The notes beneath the pieces were generated by a model. That model worked only from the letters and a program-made list of their open reading frames with translations. It did no database searches and had not been told where the DNA came from. Source: Hydractinia symbiolongicarpus (taxonomy: Eukaryota > Cnidaria > Hydrozoa > Anthoathecata > Hydractiniidae). From it: DNA of 64,000 nucleotides. The position numbers and the translations under genes are program-made. The stretch is taken from positions 20,936,001-21,000,000 of the forward strand of contig NC_079888.1 in NCBI RefSeq assembly GCF_029227915.1. The letters are read 5' to 3'. Positions 37,451 to 50,870 of the stretch are shown one piece after another; the first letter of the stretch is position 1; the number at the start of each line of letters is the position of its first letter.

Positions 37451-38499
37451 TGGTAGCGCTTCATTTAAAAATTAAGCTAAAAAAAGTCATTTTTTTACTG
37501 TGGGACCTATCCTAGCCGTTAGCGCGCGTTGAAAAAAAAGCGACAGTTTCAAAAACTACATTTCATTGACTTTCTAACAGTGTCAGTCCGTTTGAGTTAC
37601 AACGGTTGAGTCACATATTCGTACCAACATGTATTTAACTATATTTTTCTGATATTACTAGGTTGCATCGCTTTTAACTATGAAACCATTGACTGTGGGA
37701 CTTAATTGAGCTAACTTTGGACTGTCACCTGATAAATGTGATAAAAGAGACAATTGTACTCCAAGAAAAAACATTCTTCTTAATTTGACATGATTGCCGA
37801 AACTCAGCGATTACACTGGGCTCTGTGGTAGCGCTTCATTTAAGAATTATGATAAAAAAAGTCATTTTTTTATTGTGGGACCAATCCTAGCCATTATTGC
37901 GCGCTGAGGAAATAGCGACAGTTTCAAAAACTACATTTCATTGACTTTCTAACGGTGTCAGTCCGTTTGAATTACTACGGTTGTGTCACATATTCGTACC
38001 AACATGTATTTAGCGATATTTTTCTGATATTACTAGGTTGCATCGCTTTTAACAATGAAACGATTGACTGTGGGACTTAATTGAGCTCACTTTCGACTGT
38101 CACCTTATAAATGTGATAAATGAGACAATTGGACTCCAAGAAATAACATTCTTGTTAATTTGACGTGATTGCCAGAACTCAGCGATTACACTGGGCACTG
38201 TGGTAGCGCTTCATTTAAAAATTAAGATACAAAAAGTCATTTTTTTATTGTGGGACCAATCCTAGCCGTGATCGCGCGCTAAAGAAATAGCGACAGTTTC
38301 AAGAACTACATTTCATTGACTTTCTAACGGTGTCAGTCCGTTTGTGTTACCACGGTTGGGTCACATATTCGTACCAACATGTATTTAGCGATATTTTTCT
38401 GATATTACTAGGTTGCATCGCTTTTAACTATGAAACGATTGACTGTGGGACTTAATTGAGCTAACTTTGGACTGACACCTAATAAATGTGATAAATGAG

Positions 38500-41400
38500 A
38501 CAATTGTTCTCCAAGAAATAACATTCTTGTTAATTTGGCGTGATTGCCGAAACTCAGCGATTACACTGGGCACTGTGGTAGCGCTTCATTTAAAAATTAA
38601 GATACAAAAAGTCATTTTTTTATTGTGGGACCAATCCTAGCCGTTATCGCGCGTTAAAGAAATAGTGACAGTTTCAAGAACTACATTTCATTGACTTTCT
38701 AACGGCGTCAGTCCGTTTGAGTTACAACGGTTGGGTCACATATTCGTACCAACAAGTATTTAGCGATATTTTTCTGATATTACTAGGTTGCATCGCTTTT
38801 AACTATGAAACGATTGGCTGTGGGACTTAATTGAGCTAACTTTGGACTGTCACCTGATAAATGGGATAAATGAGACAATTGGACTCCAAGAAATAACATT
38901 CTTGTTAATTTGACGTAATTGCCGGAACTCAGCGATTACACTGGGCACTGTGGCAGCGCTTCATTTAAAAATTAAGATACAAAAAGTCATTTTTTTATTG
39001 TGGGACCAATCCTAGCCATTATCTCGCGCTGAAGAAGTAGCGGCAGTTTCAAAAACTACATTTCATTGACTTTCTAACGGTGTCAGTCCGTTTGAGTTAC
39101 AACAGTTGGGTCACATATTCGTACCAACATGTATTTAGCGATATTTTTCTGATATTACAAGGTTGCATCGCTTTTAACAATGAAACGATTGACTGTGGGA
39201 CGTAATTGAGCTAACTTTGGACTGTCACCTGATAAATGTGATAAATGAGACAATTGGACTCCAAGAAATAACATTCTTGTTAATTTGACGTGATTGCCGG
39301 AACTCAGCGATTACACTGGGCACTGTGGTTGCGCTTCATTTAAAAATTAAGATACAAAAAGTCATTTTTTTATTGTGGGACTAATCCTAGCCGTTATCGC
39401 GCGCTATAGAAATAGCGACAGTTTCAAGAACTACATTTCATTGACTTTCTAACGGTGTCAGTCCGTTTGAGTTACTACGGTTGGGTCACATATTCGTACC
39501 AACATGTATTTAGCGATATTTTTCTGATATTACTAGGTTGCATCGCTTTTAACTATGAAACGATTGACTGTGGGACTTAATTGAGCTAACTTTGGACTGT
39601 CACCTGATAAATGTGATAAATGAGACAATTGGACTCCAAGAAATAACATTCTTGTTAATTTGACGTGATTGCCGGAACTCAGCGATTACACTGGGCACTG
39701 TGGTAGCGCTTCATTTAAAAATTAAGGTACAAAAAGTCATTTTTTTTATTGTGGGACCAATCCTAGCCATTATCTCGCGCTGAAGAAGTAGCGGCAGTTT
39801 CAAAAACTACATTTCATTGACTTTCTAACGGTGTCAGTCCGTTTGAGTTACAACGGTTGGGTCACATATTCGTACCAACATGTATTTAGCGATATTTTTC
39901 TGATATTACAAGGTTGCATCGCTTTTAACAATGAAACGATTGACTGTGGGACGTAATTGACCTAACTTTGGACTGTCACCTGATAAATGTGATAAATGAG
40001 ACAATTGGACTCCAAGAAATAACATTCCTGTTAATTTGACGTGATTGCCGGAACTCAGCGATTACACTGGGCACTGTGGTAGCGCTTCATTTAAAAATTA
40101 AGATACAAAAAGTCATTTTTTTATTGTGGGACCAATCCTAGCCGTTATCGCGCCCTAAAGAAATAGCGACAGTTTAAAGAACTACATTTCATTGACTTTG
40201 TAACGGTGTCAGTCCGTTTGAGTTACTACGGTTGGGTCACATATTCGTACCAACATGTATTTAGCGATATTTTTCTGATATTACTAGGTTGCATCGCTTT
40301 TAACTATGAAACGATTGACTGTGGGACTTAATTGAGCTAACTTTGGACTGTCACCTGATAAATGTGATAAATGAGACAATTGTTCTCCAAGAAATAACAT
40401 TTTTGTTAATTTGGCGTGATTGCCGAAACTCAGCGATTACACTGGGCACTGTGGTAGCGCTTCATTTAAAAATTAAGATACAAAAAGTCATTTTTTTATT
40501 GTGGGACCAATCCTAGCCGTTATCGCGCGTTAAAGAAATAGCGACAGTTTCAAGAACTACATTTCATTGACTTTCTAACGGTGTCAGTCCGTTTGAGTTA
40601 CAACGGTTGGGTCACATATTCGTACCAACATGTATTTAGCGATATTTTTCTGATATTACTAGGTTGCATCGCTTTTAACTATGAAACGATTGACTGTGGG
40701 ACTTAATTGAGCTAACTTTGGACTGTCACCTGATAAATGTGATAAAAGAGACAATTGGACTCCAAGAAAAAACATTCTTCTTAATTTGACATGATTGCCA
40801 AAACTCAGCGATTACACTGGCTCTGTGGTAGCGCTTCAATTAAGAATTAAGATAAAAAAGTCATTTTTTTTTTTGCAGGACCAATCCTAGCCATTATCTC
40901 GCGCTGAAGAAATAGCGGCAGTTTCAAAAACTACATTACATTGACTTTCTAACGGTGTCAGTCCGTTTGAGTTACAACGGTTGGGTCACATATTCGTACC
41001 AACATGTATTTAGCGATATTTTTCTGATATTACTAGGTTGCATCGCTTTTCACAATGAAACGATTGACTGTGGGACTTAATTGAGCTAACTTTGGACTGT
41101 GACCTGATAAATGTGATAAATGAGACAATTGGACTCCAAGAAATAACATTCTTGTTAACTTGACGTGATTACCGGAACTCAGCGATTACACTGGGCACTG
41201 TGGTAGCGCTTCATTTAAAAATTAAGCTAAAAAAAGTCATTTTTTTACTGTGGGACCTATCGTAGCCGTTAGCGCGCGTTGAAAAAAAAGCGACAGTTTC
41301 AAAAACTACATTTCATTGACTTTCTAACGGTGTCAGTCCGTTTGAGTTACAACGGTTGAGTCACATATTCGTACCAACATGTATTTAGCGATATTTTTCT

Positions 41401-42640
41401 GATATTACTAGGTTGCATCGCTTTTAACAATGAAACGATTGACTGTGGGACTTAATTGAGCTAACTTTGGACTGTCACCTTATAAATGTGATAAATGAGA
41501 CAATTGGACTCCAAGAAATAACATTCTTGTTAATTTGGCGTGATTGCCGGAACTCAGCGATTACACTGGGCACTGTGGTAGCGCTTCATTTAAAAATTAA
41601 GATACAAAAAGTCATTTTTTTATTGTGGGACCAATCCTAGCCGTTATCGCGCGTTAAAGAAATAGCGACAGTCTCAAGAACTACATTTCATTGACTTTCT
41701 AACGGTGTCAGTCCGTTTGAGTTACAACGGTTGGGTCACATATTCGTACCAACAAGTATTTAGCGATATTTTTCTGATATTACTAGGTTGCATCGCTTTT
41801 AACTATGAAACGATTGACTGTGGGACTTAATTGAGCTAACTTTGGACTGTCACCTGATAAATGTGATAAATGAGACAATTGGACTCCAAGAAATAACATT
41901 CTTGTTAATTTGACGTGATTGCCGGAACTCAGCGATTACACTGGGCACTGTGGCAGCGCTTCATTTAAAAATTAAGATACAAAAAGTCATTTTTTTATTG
42001 TGGGACCAATCCTAGCCATTATCTCGCGCTGAAGAAGTAGCGGCAGTTTCAAAAACTACATTTCATTGACTTTCTAACGGTGTCAGTCCGTTTGAGTTAC
42101 AACGGTTGGGTCACATATTCGTACCAACATGTATTTAGCGATATTTTTCTGATATTACAAGGTTGCATCGCTTTTAACAATGAAACGATTGACTGTGGGA
42201 CGTAATTGAGCTAACTTTGGACTGTAACCTGATAAATGTGATAAATGAGACAATTGGACTCCAAGAAATAACATTCTTGTTAATTTGACGTGATTGCCGG
42301 AACTCAGCGATTACACTGGGCACTGTGGTAGCGCTTCATTTAAAAATTAAGATACAAAAAGTCATTTTTTTATTGTGGGACCAATCCTAGCCGTTATCGC
42401 GCGCTATAGAAATAGCGACAGTTTCAAGAACTACATTTCATTGACTTTCTAACGGTGTCAGTCCGTTTGAGTTACTACGGTTGGGTCACATATTCGTACC
42501 AACATGTATTTAGCGATATTTTTCTGATATTACTAGGTTGCATCGCTTTTAACTATGAAACGATTGACTGTGGGACTTAATTGAGCTAACTTTGGACTGT
42601 CACCTGATAAATGTGATAAATGAGACAATTGTTCTCAAAG
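38500..42640 (+). repeat. 8-monomer repeat, offset 3000 bp (38.5-39.6 and 41.5-42.6 kb)
   Basis: The rare variant CCAACAAGTATTTAGC at 38.75 kb recurs at 41.75 kb, TGTGGCAGCGCTTC at 38.95 and 41.95 kb, and CGCGCTATAGAAATAGCG at 39.40 and 42.40 kb, all 3000 bp apart. The matched segments span roughly three monomers each. The intervening sequence (about 39.7-41.5 kb) is ordinary type A satellite. Confidence 0.78.
41165..41290 (+). other. Empty (pre-insertion) site for the LINE, paralogous monomer 1
   Basis: This monomer junction has both flank variants that surround the LINE copies, GTGATTACCGGAACTC on the left and AAGCTAAAAAAAGTC with GGGACCTATC on the right, but no insert. GTGGT is present once, at 41200-41204, where the LINE copies have it on both sides. 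It therefore shows the sequence of the monomer lineage before insertion. Confidence 0.85.
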
Positions 42641-43039
42641 AAATAACATTCTTGTTAATTTGGCGTGATTGCCGGAACTCAGCGATTACACTGGGCACTG
42701 TGGTAGCGCTTCATTTAAAAATTAAGATACAAAAAGTCATTTTTTTTTTGCGGGACCAATCCTAGCCATTATCTCGCGCTGAAGAAATAGCGGCAGTTTC
42801 AAAAACTACATTACATTGACTTTCTAACGGTGTCAGTCCGTTTGAGTTACAACGGTTGGGTCACATATTTGTACCAACATGTATTTAGCGATATTTTTCT
42901 GATATTACTAGGTTGCATCGCTTTTAACAATGAAACGATTGACTGTGGGACTTAATTGAGCTAACTTTGGACTGTGACCTGATAAATGTGATAAATGAGA
43001 CAATTGGACTCCAAGAAATAACATTCTTGTTAACTTGAC

Positions 43040-43165
43040 GTGATTACCGGAACTCAGCGATTACACTGGGCACTGTGGTAGCGCTTCATTTAAAAATTAA
43101 GCTAAAAAAAGTCATTTTTTTACTGTGGGACCTATCGTAGCCGTTAGCGCGCGTTGAAAAAAAAG
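43040..43165 (+). other. Empty site for the LINE, paralogous monomer 2
   Basis: The same linked flank variants (GTGATTACCGG, AAGCTAAAAAAAGTC, GGGACCTATCG) occur with one uninterrupted GTGGT at 43075-43079. It belongs to the five-monomer repeat that also carries the site at 41200. Confidence 0.85.
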
Positions 43166-43440
43166 CGACAGTTTCAAAAACTACAATTCATTGACTTTCT
43201 AACGGTGTCAGTCCGTTTGAGTTACAACGGTTGAGTCACATATTCGTACCAACATGTATTCAACGATATTTTTCTGATATTACTAGGTTGCATCGCTTTT
43301 AACTATGAAACCATTGACTGTGGGACTTAATTGAGCTAACTTTGGACTGTCACCTGATAAATGTGATAAAAGAGACAATTGTACTCCAAGAAAAAACATT
43401 CTTCTTAATTTGACATGATTGCCGAAACTCAGCGATTACA

Positions 43441-44180
43441 CTGGGCTCTGTGGTAGCGCTTCATTTAAGAATTATGATAAAAAAGTCATTTTTTTATTGT
43501 GGGACCAATCCTAGCCATTATCCTGCGCTGAGGAAGTAGTGACAGTTTCAAAAACTACATTTCATTGACTTTCTAACGGTGTCAGTCCGTTTGAGTTTCA
43601 ACGGTTGTGTCACATATTCGTACCAACATGTATTTAGCGATATTTTTGATATTACTAGGTTGCATCGCTTTTAACAATGAAACGTTGACTGTGGGACTTA
43701 ATTGAGCTAACTTTGGACTGTCACCTGATAAATGTGATAAAAGAGACAATTGGACTCCAAGAAAAAACATTCTTCTTATTTTGACATGATTGCCGAAACT
43801 CAGCGATTAAACTGGGCTCTGTGGTAGCGCTTCATTTAAGAATTATGATAAAAAAGTCATTTTTTTATTGTGGGACCAATCCTAGCCATTATCCTGCGCT
43901 GAGGAAGTAGTGACAGTTTCAAAAACTACATTTCATTGACTTTCTAACGGTGTCAGTCCGTTTGAGTTTCAACGGTTGTGTCACATATTCGTACCAACAT
44001 GTATTTAGCGATATTTTTGATATTACTAGGTTGCATCGCTTTTAACAATGAAACGTTGACTGTGGGACTTAATTGAGCTAACTTTGGACTGTCACCTGAT
44101 AAATGTGATAAAAGACACAATTGGACTCCAAGAAAATCATTCTTCTTAATTTCACATGATTGCCGAAACTCAGCGATTAC
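43441..44180 (+). repeat. Single-monomer tandem duplication (about 371 bp)
   Basis: Two adjacent monomers both carry TATCCTGCGCTGAGGAAG, TAGTGACAGTTTC and the shortened GCGATATTTTTGATATTAC. They lie 371 bp apart and are nearly identical to each other. This is the shortest repeat step seen in the window. Confidence 0.75.
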
Positions 44181-46769
44181 ACTGGGCTTTGTGGTTGCGC
44201 TTCATTTAAGAATTATGATAAAAAAGTCATTTTTTTATTGTGGGACCAATCCTAGCCATTATCGCGCGCTGAAGAAATAGCGGCAGTTTCAAAAACTACA
44301 TTACATTGACTTTCTAACGGTGTCAGTCCGTTTGAATTACAACGGTTGGGTCACATATTCGTACCAACATGTATTTAGCGATATTTTTCTGATATTACTA
44401 GGTTGCATCGCTTTTAAAAATGAAACGATTGACTGTGGGACTTAATTGAGCTAACTTTGGACTGTGACCTGATAAATGTGATAAATGAGACAATTGGACT
44501 CCAAGAAATAACATTCTTGTTAACTTGACGTGATTGCCGGAACTCAGCGATTACACTGGGCACTGTGGTAGCGCTTCATTTAGAAATTAAGCTAAAAAAA
44601 GTCATTTTTTTACTGTGGGACCTATCGTAGCCGTTAGCGCGCGTTGAAAAAAGCGACAGTTTCAAAAACTACATTTCATTGACTTTCTAACGGTGTCAGT
44701 CCGTTTGAGTTGCAACGGTTGGGTCACATATTCGTACCAACATGTATTTAGCGATATTTTTCTGATATTACTAGGTTGCATCGCTTTCAACTATGCAACG
44801 ATTGACTGTGGGACTACATTGAGCTAACTTTGGACTGTCACCTGATAAATGTGATAAAAGAGACAATTAGACTCCAAGAAAAAACATTCTTCTTAATTTC
44901 ACATGATTGCCGAAACTCAGCGATTACACTGGGCTTTGTGGTTGCGCTTCATTTAAGAATTATGATAAAAATGTCATTTGTTTATTGTGGGACCAATCAT
45001 AGCCATTATCGCGCGCTGAAGAAATAGCGACAGTTTCAAAAACTACATTTTGTTGACTTTCTAACGGTGTCAGTCCGTTTGAGTTTCAACGGTTGTGTCA
45101 CATATTCGTGCCAACATGTATTTAGCGATATTTTTTGATATTACTAGGTTGCATCGCTTTTAACAATGAAACGTTGACTGTGGGACTTAATTGAGCTAAC
45201 TTTGGACTGTCACCTGATAAATGTGATAAAAGAGACAATTGGACTCCAAGAAAAAACATTCTTCTTAATTTCACATGATTGCCGAAACTCAGCGATTACA
45301 CTGGGCTTTGTGGTTGCGCTCCATTTAAGAATTATGATAAAAAAGTCATTTTTTTATTGTGGGACCAATCCTAGCCATTATCGCGCGATGAAGAAATAGC
45401 GGCAGTTTCAAAAACTACATTTCATTGACTTTCTAACGGTGTCAGTCCGTTTCAGTTGCAACGGTTGGGTCACATATTCGTACCAACATGTATTTAGCGA
45501 CATTTTTCTGATATTACTAGGTTGCATCGCTTTTAACTATGAAACGATTGACTGTGGGACTTAATTGAGCTAACTTTGGACTGTCACCTGATAAATCTGA
45601 AAAATGAGACAATTGGACTCCAAGAAAAAACATTCTTGTTAATTTGACGTGATTGCCGGAACTCAGCGATTACACTGGGCACTGTGGTAGCGCTTCATTT
45701 AAAAATTAAGATACAAAAAGTCATTTTTTTATTGTGGGACCAATCCTAGCCGTTATCGCGCGCTAAAGAAATAGCGACAGTTTCAAGAACTACATTTCAT
45801 TGACTTTCTAACGGTGTCAGTCCGTTTGAGTTACAACGGTTGGGTCACATATTCGTACCAACATGTATTTAGCGATATTTTTCTGATATTACTAGGTTGC
45901 ATCGATTTTAACTATGAAACGATTGACTGTGGGACTTAATTGAGCTAACTTTGGACTGTCACCTGATAAATGTGTTAAATGAGACAATTGTTCTCCAAGA
46001 AATAACATTCTTGTTAATTTGGCGCGATTGCCGGAACTCAGCGATTACACTGGGCACTGTGGTAGCGCTTCATTTAAAAATTAAGATAAAAAAAGTCATT
46101 TTTTTATTGTGGGACCAATCCTAGCCGTTATCGCGCGTTAAAGAAATAGCGACAGTTTCAAGAACTACATTTCATTGACTTTCTAACCGTGTCAGTCCGT
46201 TTGAGTTACAACGGTTGGGTCACATATTCGTACCAACATGTATTTAGCGATATTTTTCTGATATTACTAGGTTGCATCGCTTTTAACTATGAAACGATTG
46301 ACTGTGGGACTTAATTGAGCTAACTTTGGACTGTCACCTGATAAATGTGATAAAAGAGACAATTGGACTCCAAGAAAATGCATTCTTCTTAATTTGACAT
46401 GATTGCCGAAACTCAGCGATTACACTGGCTCTGTGGTAGCGCTTCAATTAAGAATTAAGATAAAAAAGTCATTTTTTTTTGCGGGACCAATCCTAGCCAT
46501 TATCTCGCGCTGAAGAAATAGCGGCAGTTTCAAAAACTACATTACATTGACTTTCTAACGGTGTCATTCCGTTTGAGTTACAACGGTTGGGTCACATATT
46601 CGTACCAACATGTATTTAGCGATATTTTTCTGATATTACTAGGTTGCATCGCTTTTAACAATGAAACGATTGACTGTGGGACTTAATTGAGCTAACTTTG
46701 GACTGTGACCTGATAAATGTGATAAATGAGACAATTGGACTCCAAGAAATAACATTCTTGTTAACTTGA

Positions 46770-46900
46770 CGTGATTACCGGAACTCAGCGATTACACTGG
46801 GCACTGTGGTAGCGCTTCATTTAAAATATAAGCTAAAAAAAGTCATTTTTTACTGTGGGACCTATCGTAGCCGTTAGCGCGCGTTGAAAAAAAAGCGACA
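46770..46900 (+). other. Empty site for the LINE, paralogous monomer 3
   Basis: GTGATTACCGG lies on the left and AAGCTAAAAAAAGTC with GGGACCTATCG on the right, with a single GTGGT at 46806-46810. It differs slightly after the site (TTTAAAATATAAGC in place of TTTAAAAATTAAGC). Confidence 0.8.
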
Positions 46901-48769
46901 GTTTCAAAAACTACATTTCATTGACTTTCTAACGGTGTCAGTCCGTTTGAGTTACAACGGTTGAGTCACATATTCGTACCAACATGTATTTAACGATATT
47001 TTTCTGATATTACTAGGTTGCATCGCTTTTAACTAGGAAACCATTGACTGTGGGACTTAATTGAGCTAACTTTGGACTGTCACCTGATAAATGTGATAAA
47101 AGAGACAATTGGACTCCAAGAAAAAACATTCTTCTTAATTAAACATGATTGCCGAAACTCAGCGATTACACTGGGCTCTGTGGTAGCGCTTCATTTAAGA
47201 ATTATGATAAAAAAGTCATTTTTTTATTGTGGGACCAATCCTAGCCATTATCCTGCGCTGAGGAAGTAGTGACAGTTTCAAAAACTACATTTCATTGACT
47301 TTCTAACGGTGTCAGTCCGTTTGAGTTTCAACGGTTGTGTCACATATTCGTACCAACATGTATTTAGCGATATTTTTTGATATTACTAAGTTGCATCGCT
47401 TTTAACAATGAAACGTTGACTGTGGGACTTAATTGAGCTAACTTTGGACTGTCACCTGTTAAAGGTGATAAAAGAAACAATTGGACTCCAAGAAAAAACA
47501 TTCTTCTTAATTTCACATGATTGCCGAAACTCAGCGATTACACTGGGCTTTGTGGTTGCGCTTCATTTAAGAATTATGATAAAAAAGTCATTTTTTTATT
47601 GTGGGACCAATCATAGCCATTATCGCGCGCTGAGGAAATAGCGACAGTTTCAAAAACTACATTTTGTTGACTTTCTAACGGTGTCAGTCCGTTTGAGTTT
47701 CAACGGTTGTGTCACATGTTCGTGCCAACATGTATTTAGCGATATTTTTTGATATTACTAGGTTGCATCGCTTTTAACAATGAAACGTTGACTGTGGGAC
47801 TTAATTGAGCTAACTTTGGACTGTGACCTGATAAATGTGATAAAAGAGACAATTGGAGTCCAAGAAAAAACATTCTTCTTAATTTCACATGATTGCCGAA
47901 ACTCAGCGATTACACTGGGCTTTGTGGTTGCGCTTCATTTAAGAATTATGATAAAAAGTCATTTTTTTATTGTGGGACCAATCCTAGCCATTATCGCGCG
48001 CTGAAGAAATAGCGGCAGTTTCAAAAACTACATTACATTGACTTTCTAACGGTGTCAGTCCGTTTGAGTTTCAACGGTTGTGTCACATATTCGTACCAAC
48101 ATGTATTTGGCGATATTTTTCTGATATTACTAGGTTGCATCGCTTTTAACTATGAAACGATTGACTGTGGGACTTAATTGAGCTAACTTTGGACTGTCAC
48201 CTGATAAATTTGATAAATAAGACAATTGTTCTCCAAGAAATAACATTCTTGTTAATTTGGCGTGATTGCCGGAACTAAGCGATTACACTGGGCACTGTGG
48301 TAGCGCTTCATTTAAAAATTAAGATACAAAAAGTCATTTTTTTATTGTGGGACCAATCCTAGCCATTATCCTGCGCTGAGGAAGTAGTGACAGTTTCAAA
48401 AACTACATTTCATTGACTTTCTAACTGTGTCAGTCCGTTTGAGTTTCAACGGTTGTGTCACATATTCGTACCAACATGTATTTAGCGATATTTTTTTGAT
48501 ATTACTAGGTTACATTGCTTTCAACAATGAAACGTTGACTGTGGTACTTAATTGAACTAAATGTGGACTGTGACCTGATAAATGTGATAAATGAGACAAT
48601 TGGACTCCAAGAAATAACATTCTTGTTAACTTGACGTGATTGCCGGAACTCAGCGATTACACTGGGCACTGTGGTAGCGCTTCATTTAGAAATTAAGCTA
48701 AAAAAAGTCATTTTTTTACTGTGGGACTTATCGTAGCCGTTAGCGCGCGTTGAAAAAAGCGACAGTTTC

Positions 48770-50870
48770 AAAAACTACATTTCACTGACTTTCTAACGGT
48801 GTCAGTCCGTTTGAGTTGCAACGGTTGGGTCACATATTCGTACCAACATGTGTTTAACGATATTTTTCTGATATTACTAGGTTGCATCGCTTTTAACTAT
48901 GAAACGATTGACTGTGGGACTTAATTGAGCTAACTTTGGACTGTCACCTGATAAATGTGATAAAAGAGAGAATTGGACTCCAAGAAAAAACATTCTTCTT
49001 AATTTCACATGATTGCCGAAACTCAGCGATTACACTGGGCTTTGTGGTTGCGCTTCATTTAAGAATTATGATAAAAAAGTCATTTTTTTATTGTTGGACC
49101 AATCATAGCCATTATCGCGCGCTGAGGAAATAGCGACAGTTTCAAAAACTACATTTTGTTGACTTTCTAACGGTGTCAGTCCGTTTGAGTTACAACGGTT
49201 GGGTCACATATTTGTACCAACATGTATTTAGCGATATTTTCCGGATATTACTAGGTTGCATCGCTTTTAAAAATGAAACGTTGACTGTGGGACTTAATTG
49301 AGCTAACTTTGGACTGTGACCTGATAAATGTGATAAATGAGACAATTGGACTCCAAGAAATAACATTCTTGTTAACTTGACGTGATTGCCGAAACTCAGC
49401 GATTACACTGGGCACTGTGGTAGCGCTTCATTTAGAAATTAAGCTAAAAAAAGTCATTTTTTTACTGTGGGACCTATCGTAGCCGTTAGCGCGCGTTGAA
49501 AAAAGCGACAGTTTCAAAAACTACATTTCACTGACTTTCTAACGGTGTCAGTCCGTTTGAGTTGCAACGGTTGGGTCACATATTCGTACCAACATGTATT
49601 TAGCGATATTTTTCTGATATTACTAGGTTGCATCGCTTTTAACTATGAAACGATTGACTGTGGGACTTAATTGAGCTAACTTTGGACTGTCACCTGATAA
49701 ATGTGATAAAAGAGAGAATTGGACTCCAAGAAAAAACATTCTTCTTAATTTCACATGATTGCCGAAACTCAGCGATTACACTGGGCTTTGTGGTTGCGCT
49801 TCATTTAAGAATTATGATAAAAAAGTCATTTTTTTATTGTTGGACCAATCATAGCCATTATCGCGCGCTGAGGAAATAGCGACAGTTTCAAAAACTACAT
49901 TTTGTTGACTTTCTAACGGTGTCAGTCCGTTTGAGTTTCAACGGTTGTGTCACATATTCGTGCCAACATGTATTTAGCGATATTTTTTGATATTACTAGG
50001 TTGCATCGCTTTTAACAATGAAACGTTGACTGTGGGACTTAATTGAGCTAACTTTGGACTGTCACCTAATAAATGTGATAAAAGAGACAATTGGACTCTA
50101 AGAAAAAACATTCTTCTTAATTTCACATGATTGCCGAAACTCAGCGATTACACTGGGCTTTGTGGTTGCGCTTCATTTAAGAATTATGATAAAAAAGTCA
50201 TTTTTTTATTGTGGGACCAATCCTAGCCATTATCGCGCGCTGAAGAAATAGCGGCAGTTTCAAAAACTACATTACATTGACTTTCTAACGGTGTCAGTCC
50301 GTTTGAGTTACAACGGTTGGGTCACATATTCGTACCAACATGTATTTAGCGATATTTTTCTGATATTACTAGGTTGCATCGCTTTTAACAATGAAACGAT
50401 TGACTGTGGGACTTAATTGAGCTAACTTTGGACTGTGACCTGATAAATGTGATAAATGAGACAATTGGACTCCAAGAAATAACATTCTTGTTAACATGAC
50501 GTGATTGCCGGAACTCAGCGATTACACTGGGCAATGTGGTAGCGCTTCATTTTGAAATTAAGCTAAAAAAAGTCATTTTTTTACTGTGGGACCTATCGTA
50601 GCCGTTAGCGCGCGTTGAAAAAAAAGCGACAGTTTCAAAAACTACATTTCATTGACTTTCTAACGGTGTCAGTCCGTTTGAGTTGCAACGGTTGGGTCAC
50701 ATATTCGCACCAACATGTATTTAGCGATATTTTTCTGATATTACTAGGTTGCATCGCTTTTAACTATGAAACGATTGACTGTGGGACTTAATTGAGCTAA
50801 CTTTGGACTGTCACCTGATAAATGTGATAAAGGAGAGAATTGGACTCCAAGAAAAAACTTTCTTCTTAAT
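48770..50870 (+). repeat. Segment later copied to 55.87-57.97 kb (with internal 2-mer, 746 bp)
   Basis: The block contains a two-monomer repeat (AAAGAGAGAATTGGACTCC at about 48.96 and 49.71 kb) and the rare variants ATTGTTGGACCAATCATAGC, ATTTTCCGGATATTAC and TTCATTTTGAAATTAAGC. All of these recur 7099 bp downstream. Confidence 0.83.

Larger units (their letters stand above)
34230..38050 (+). repeat. Tandem duplication of satellite plus retrotransposon, unit 1885 bp
   Basis: The unit contains one retrotransposon fragment and two satellite monomers. Both insert junctions lie 1885 bp apart (34430 and 36315; 35565 and 37450), and the flanks carry identical private variants (GTGACCAGATAAATGTAATA and GTGATTACCGG before the insert, AAGCTAAAAAAAGTC after it). 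The two inserts differ at two bases (34440 C against 36325 T; 35235 G against 37120 A). Homology after the second insert continues to about 38050. Before the first insert it is lost upstream of about 34230, where GTTACAACGGTTGGG faces GTTACTACGGTTGTG. The crossover therefore lay within a satellite monomer. Confidence 0.93.
40860..43300 (+). repeat. 5-monomer repeat, offset about 1872-1875 bp
   Basis: The segment at about 40.86-41.36 kb recurs at about 42.74-43.24 kb. It carries a long T run followed by GC(G/A)GGACC, CATTACATTGACTTTC, GTGATTACCGG and AAGCTAAAAAAAGTC. It holds two of the three empty-site monomers. Confidence 0.75.
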
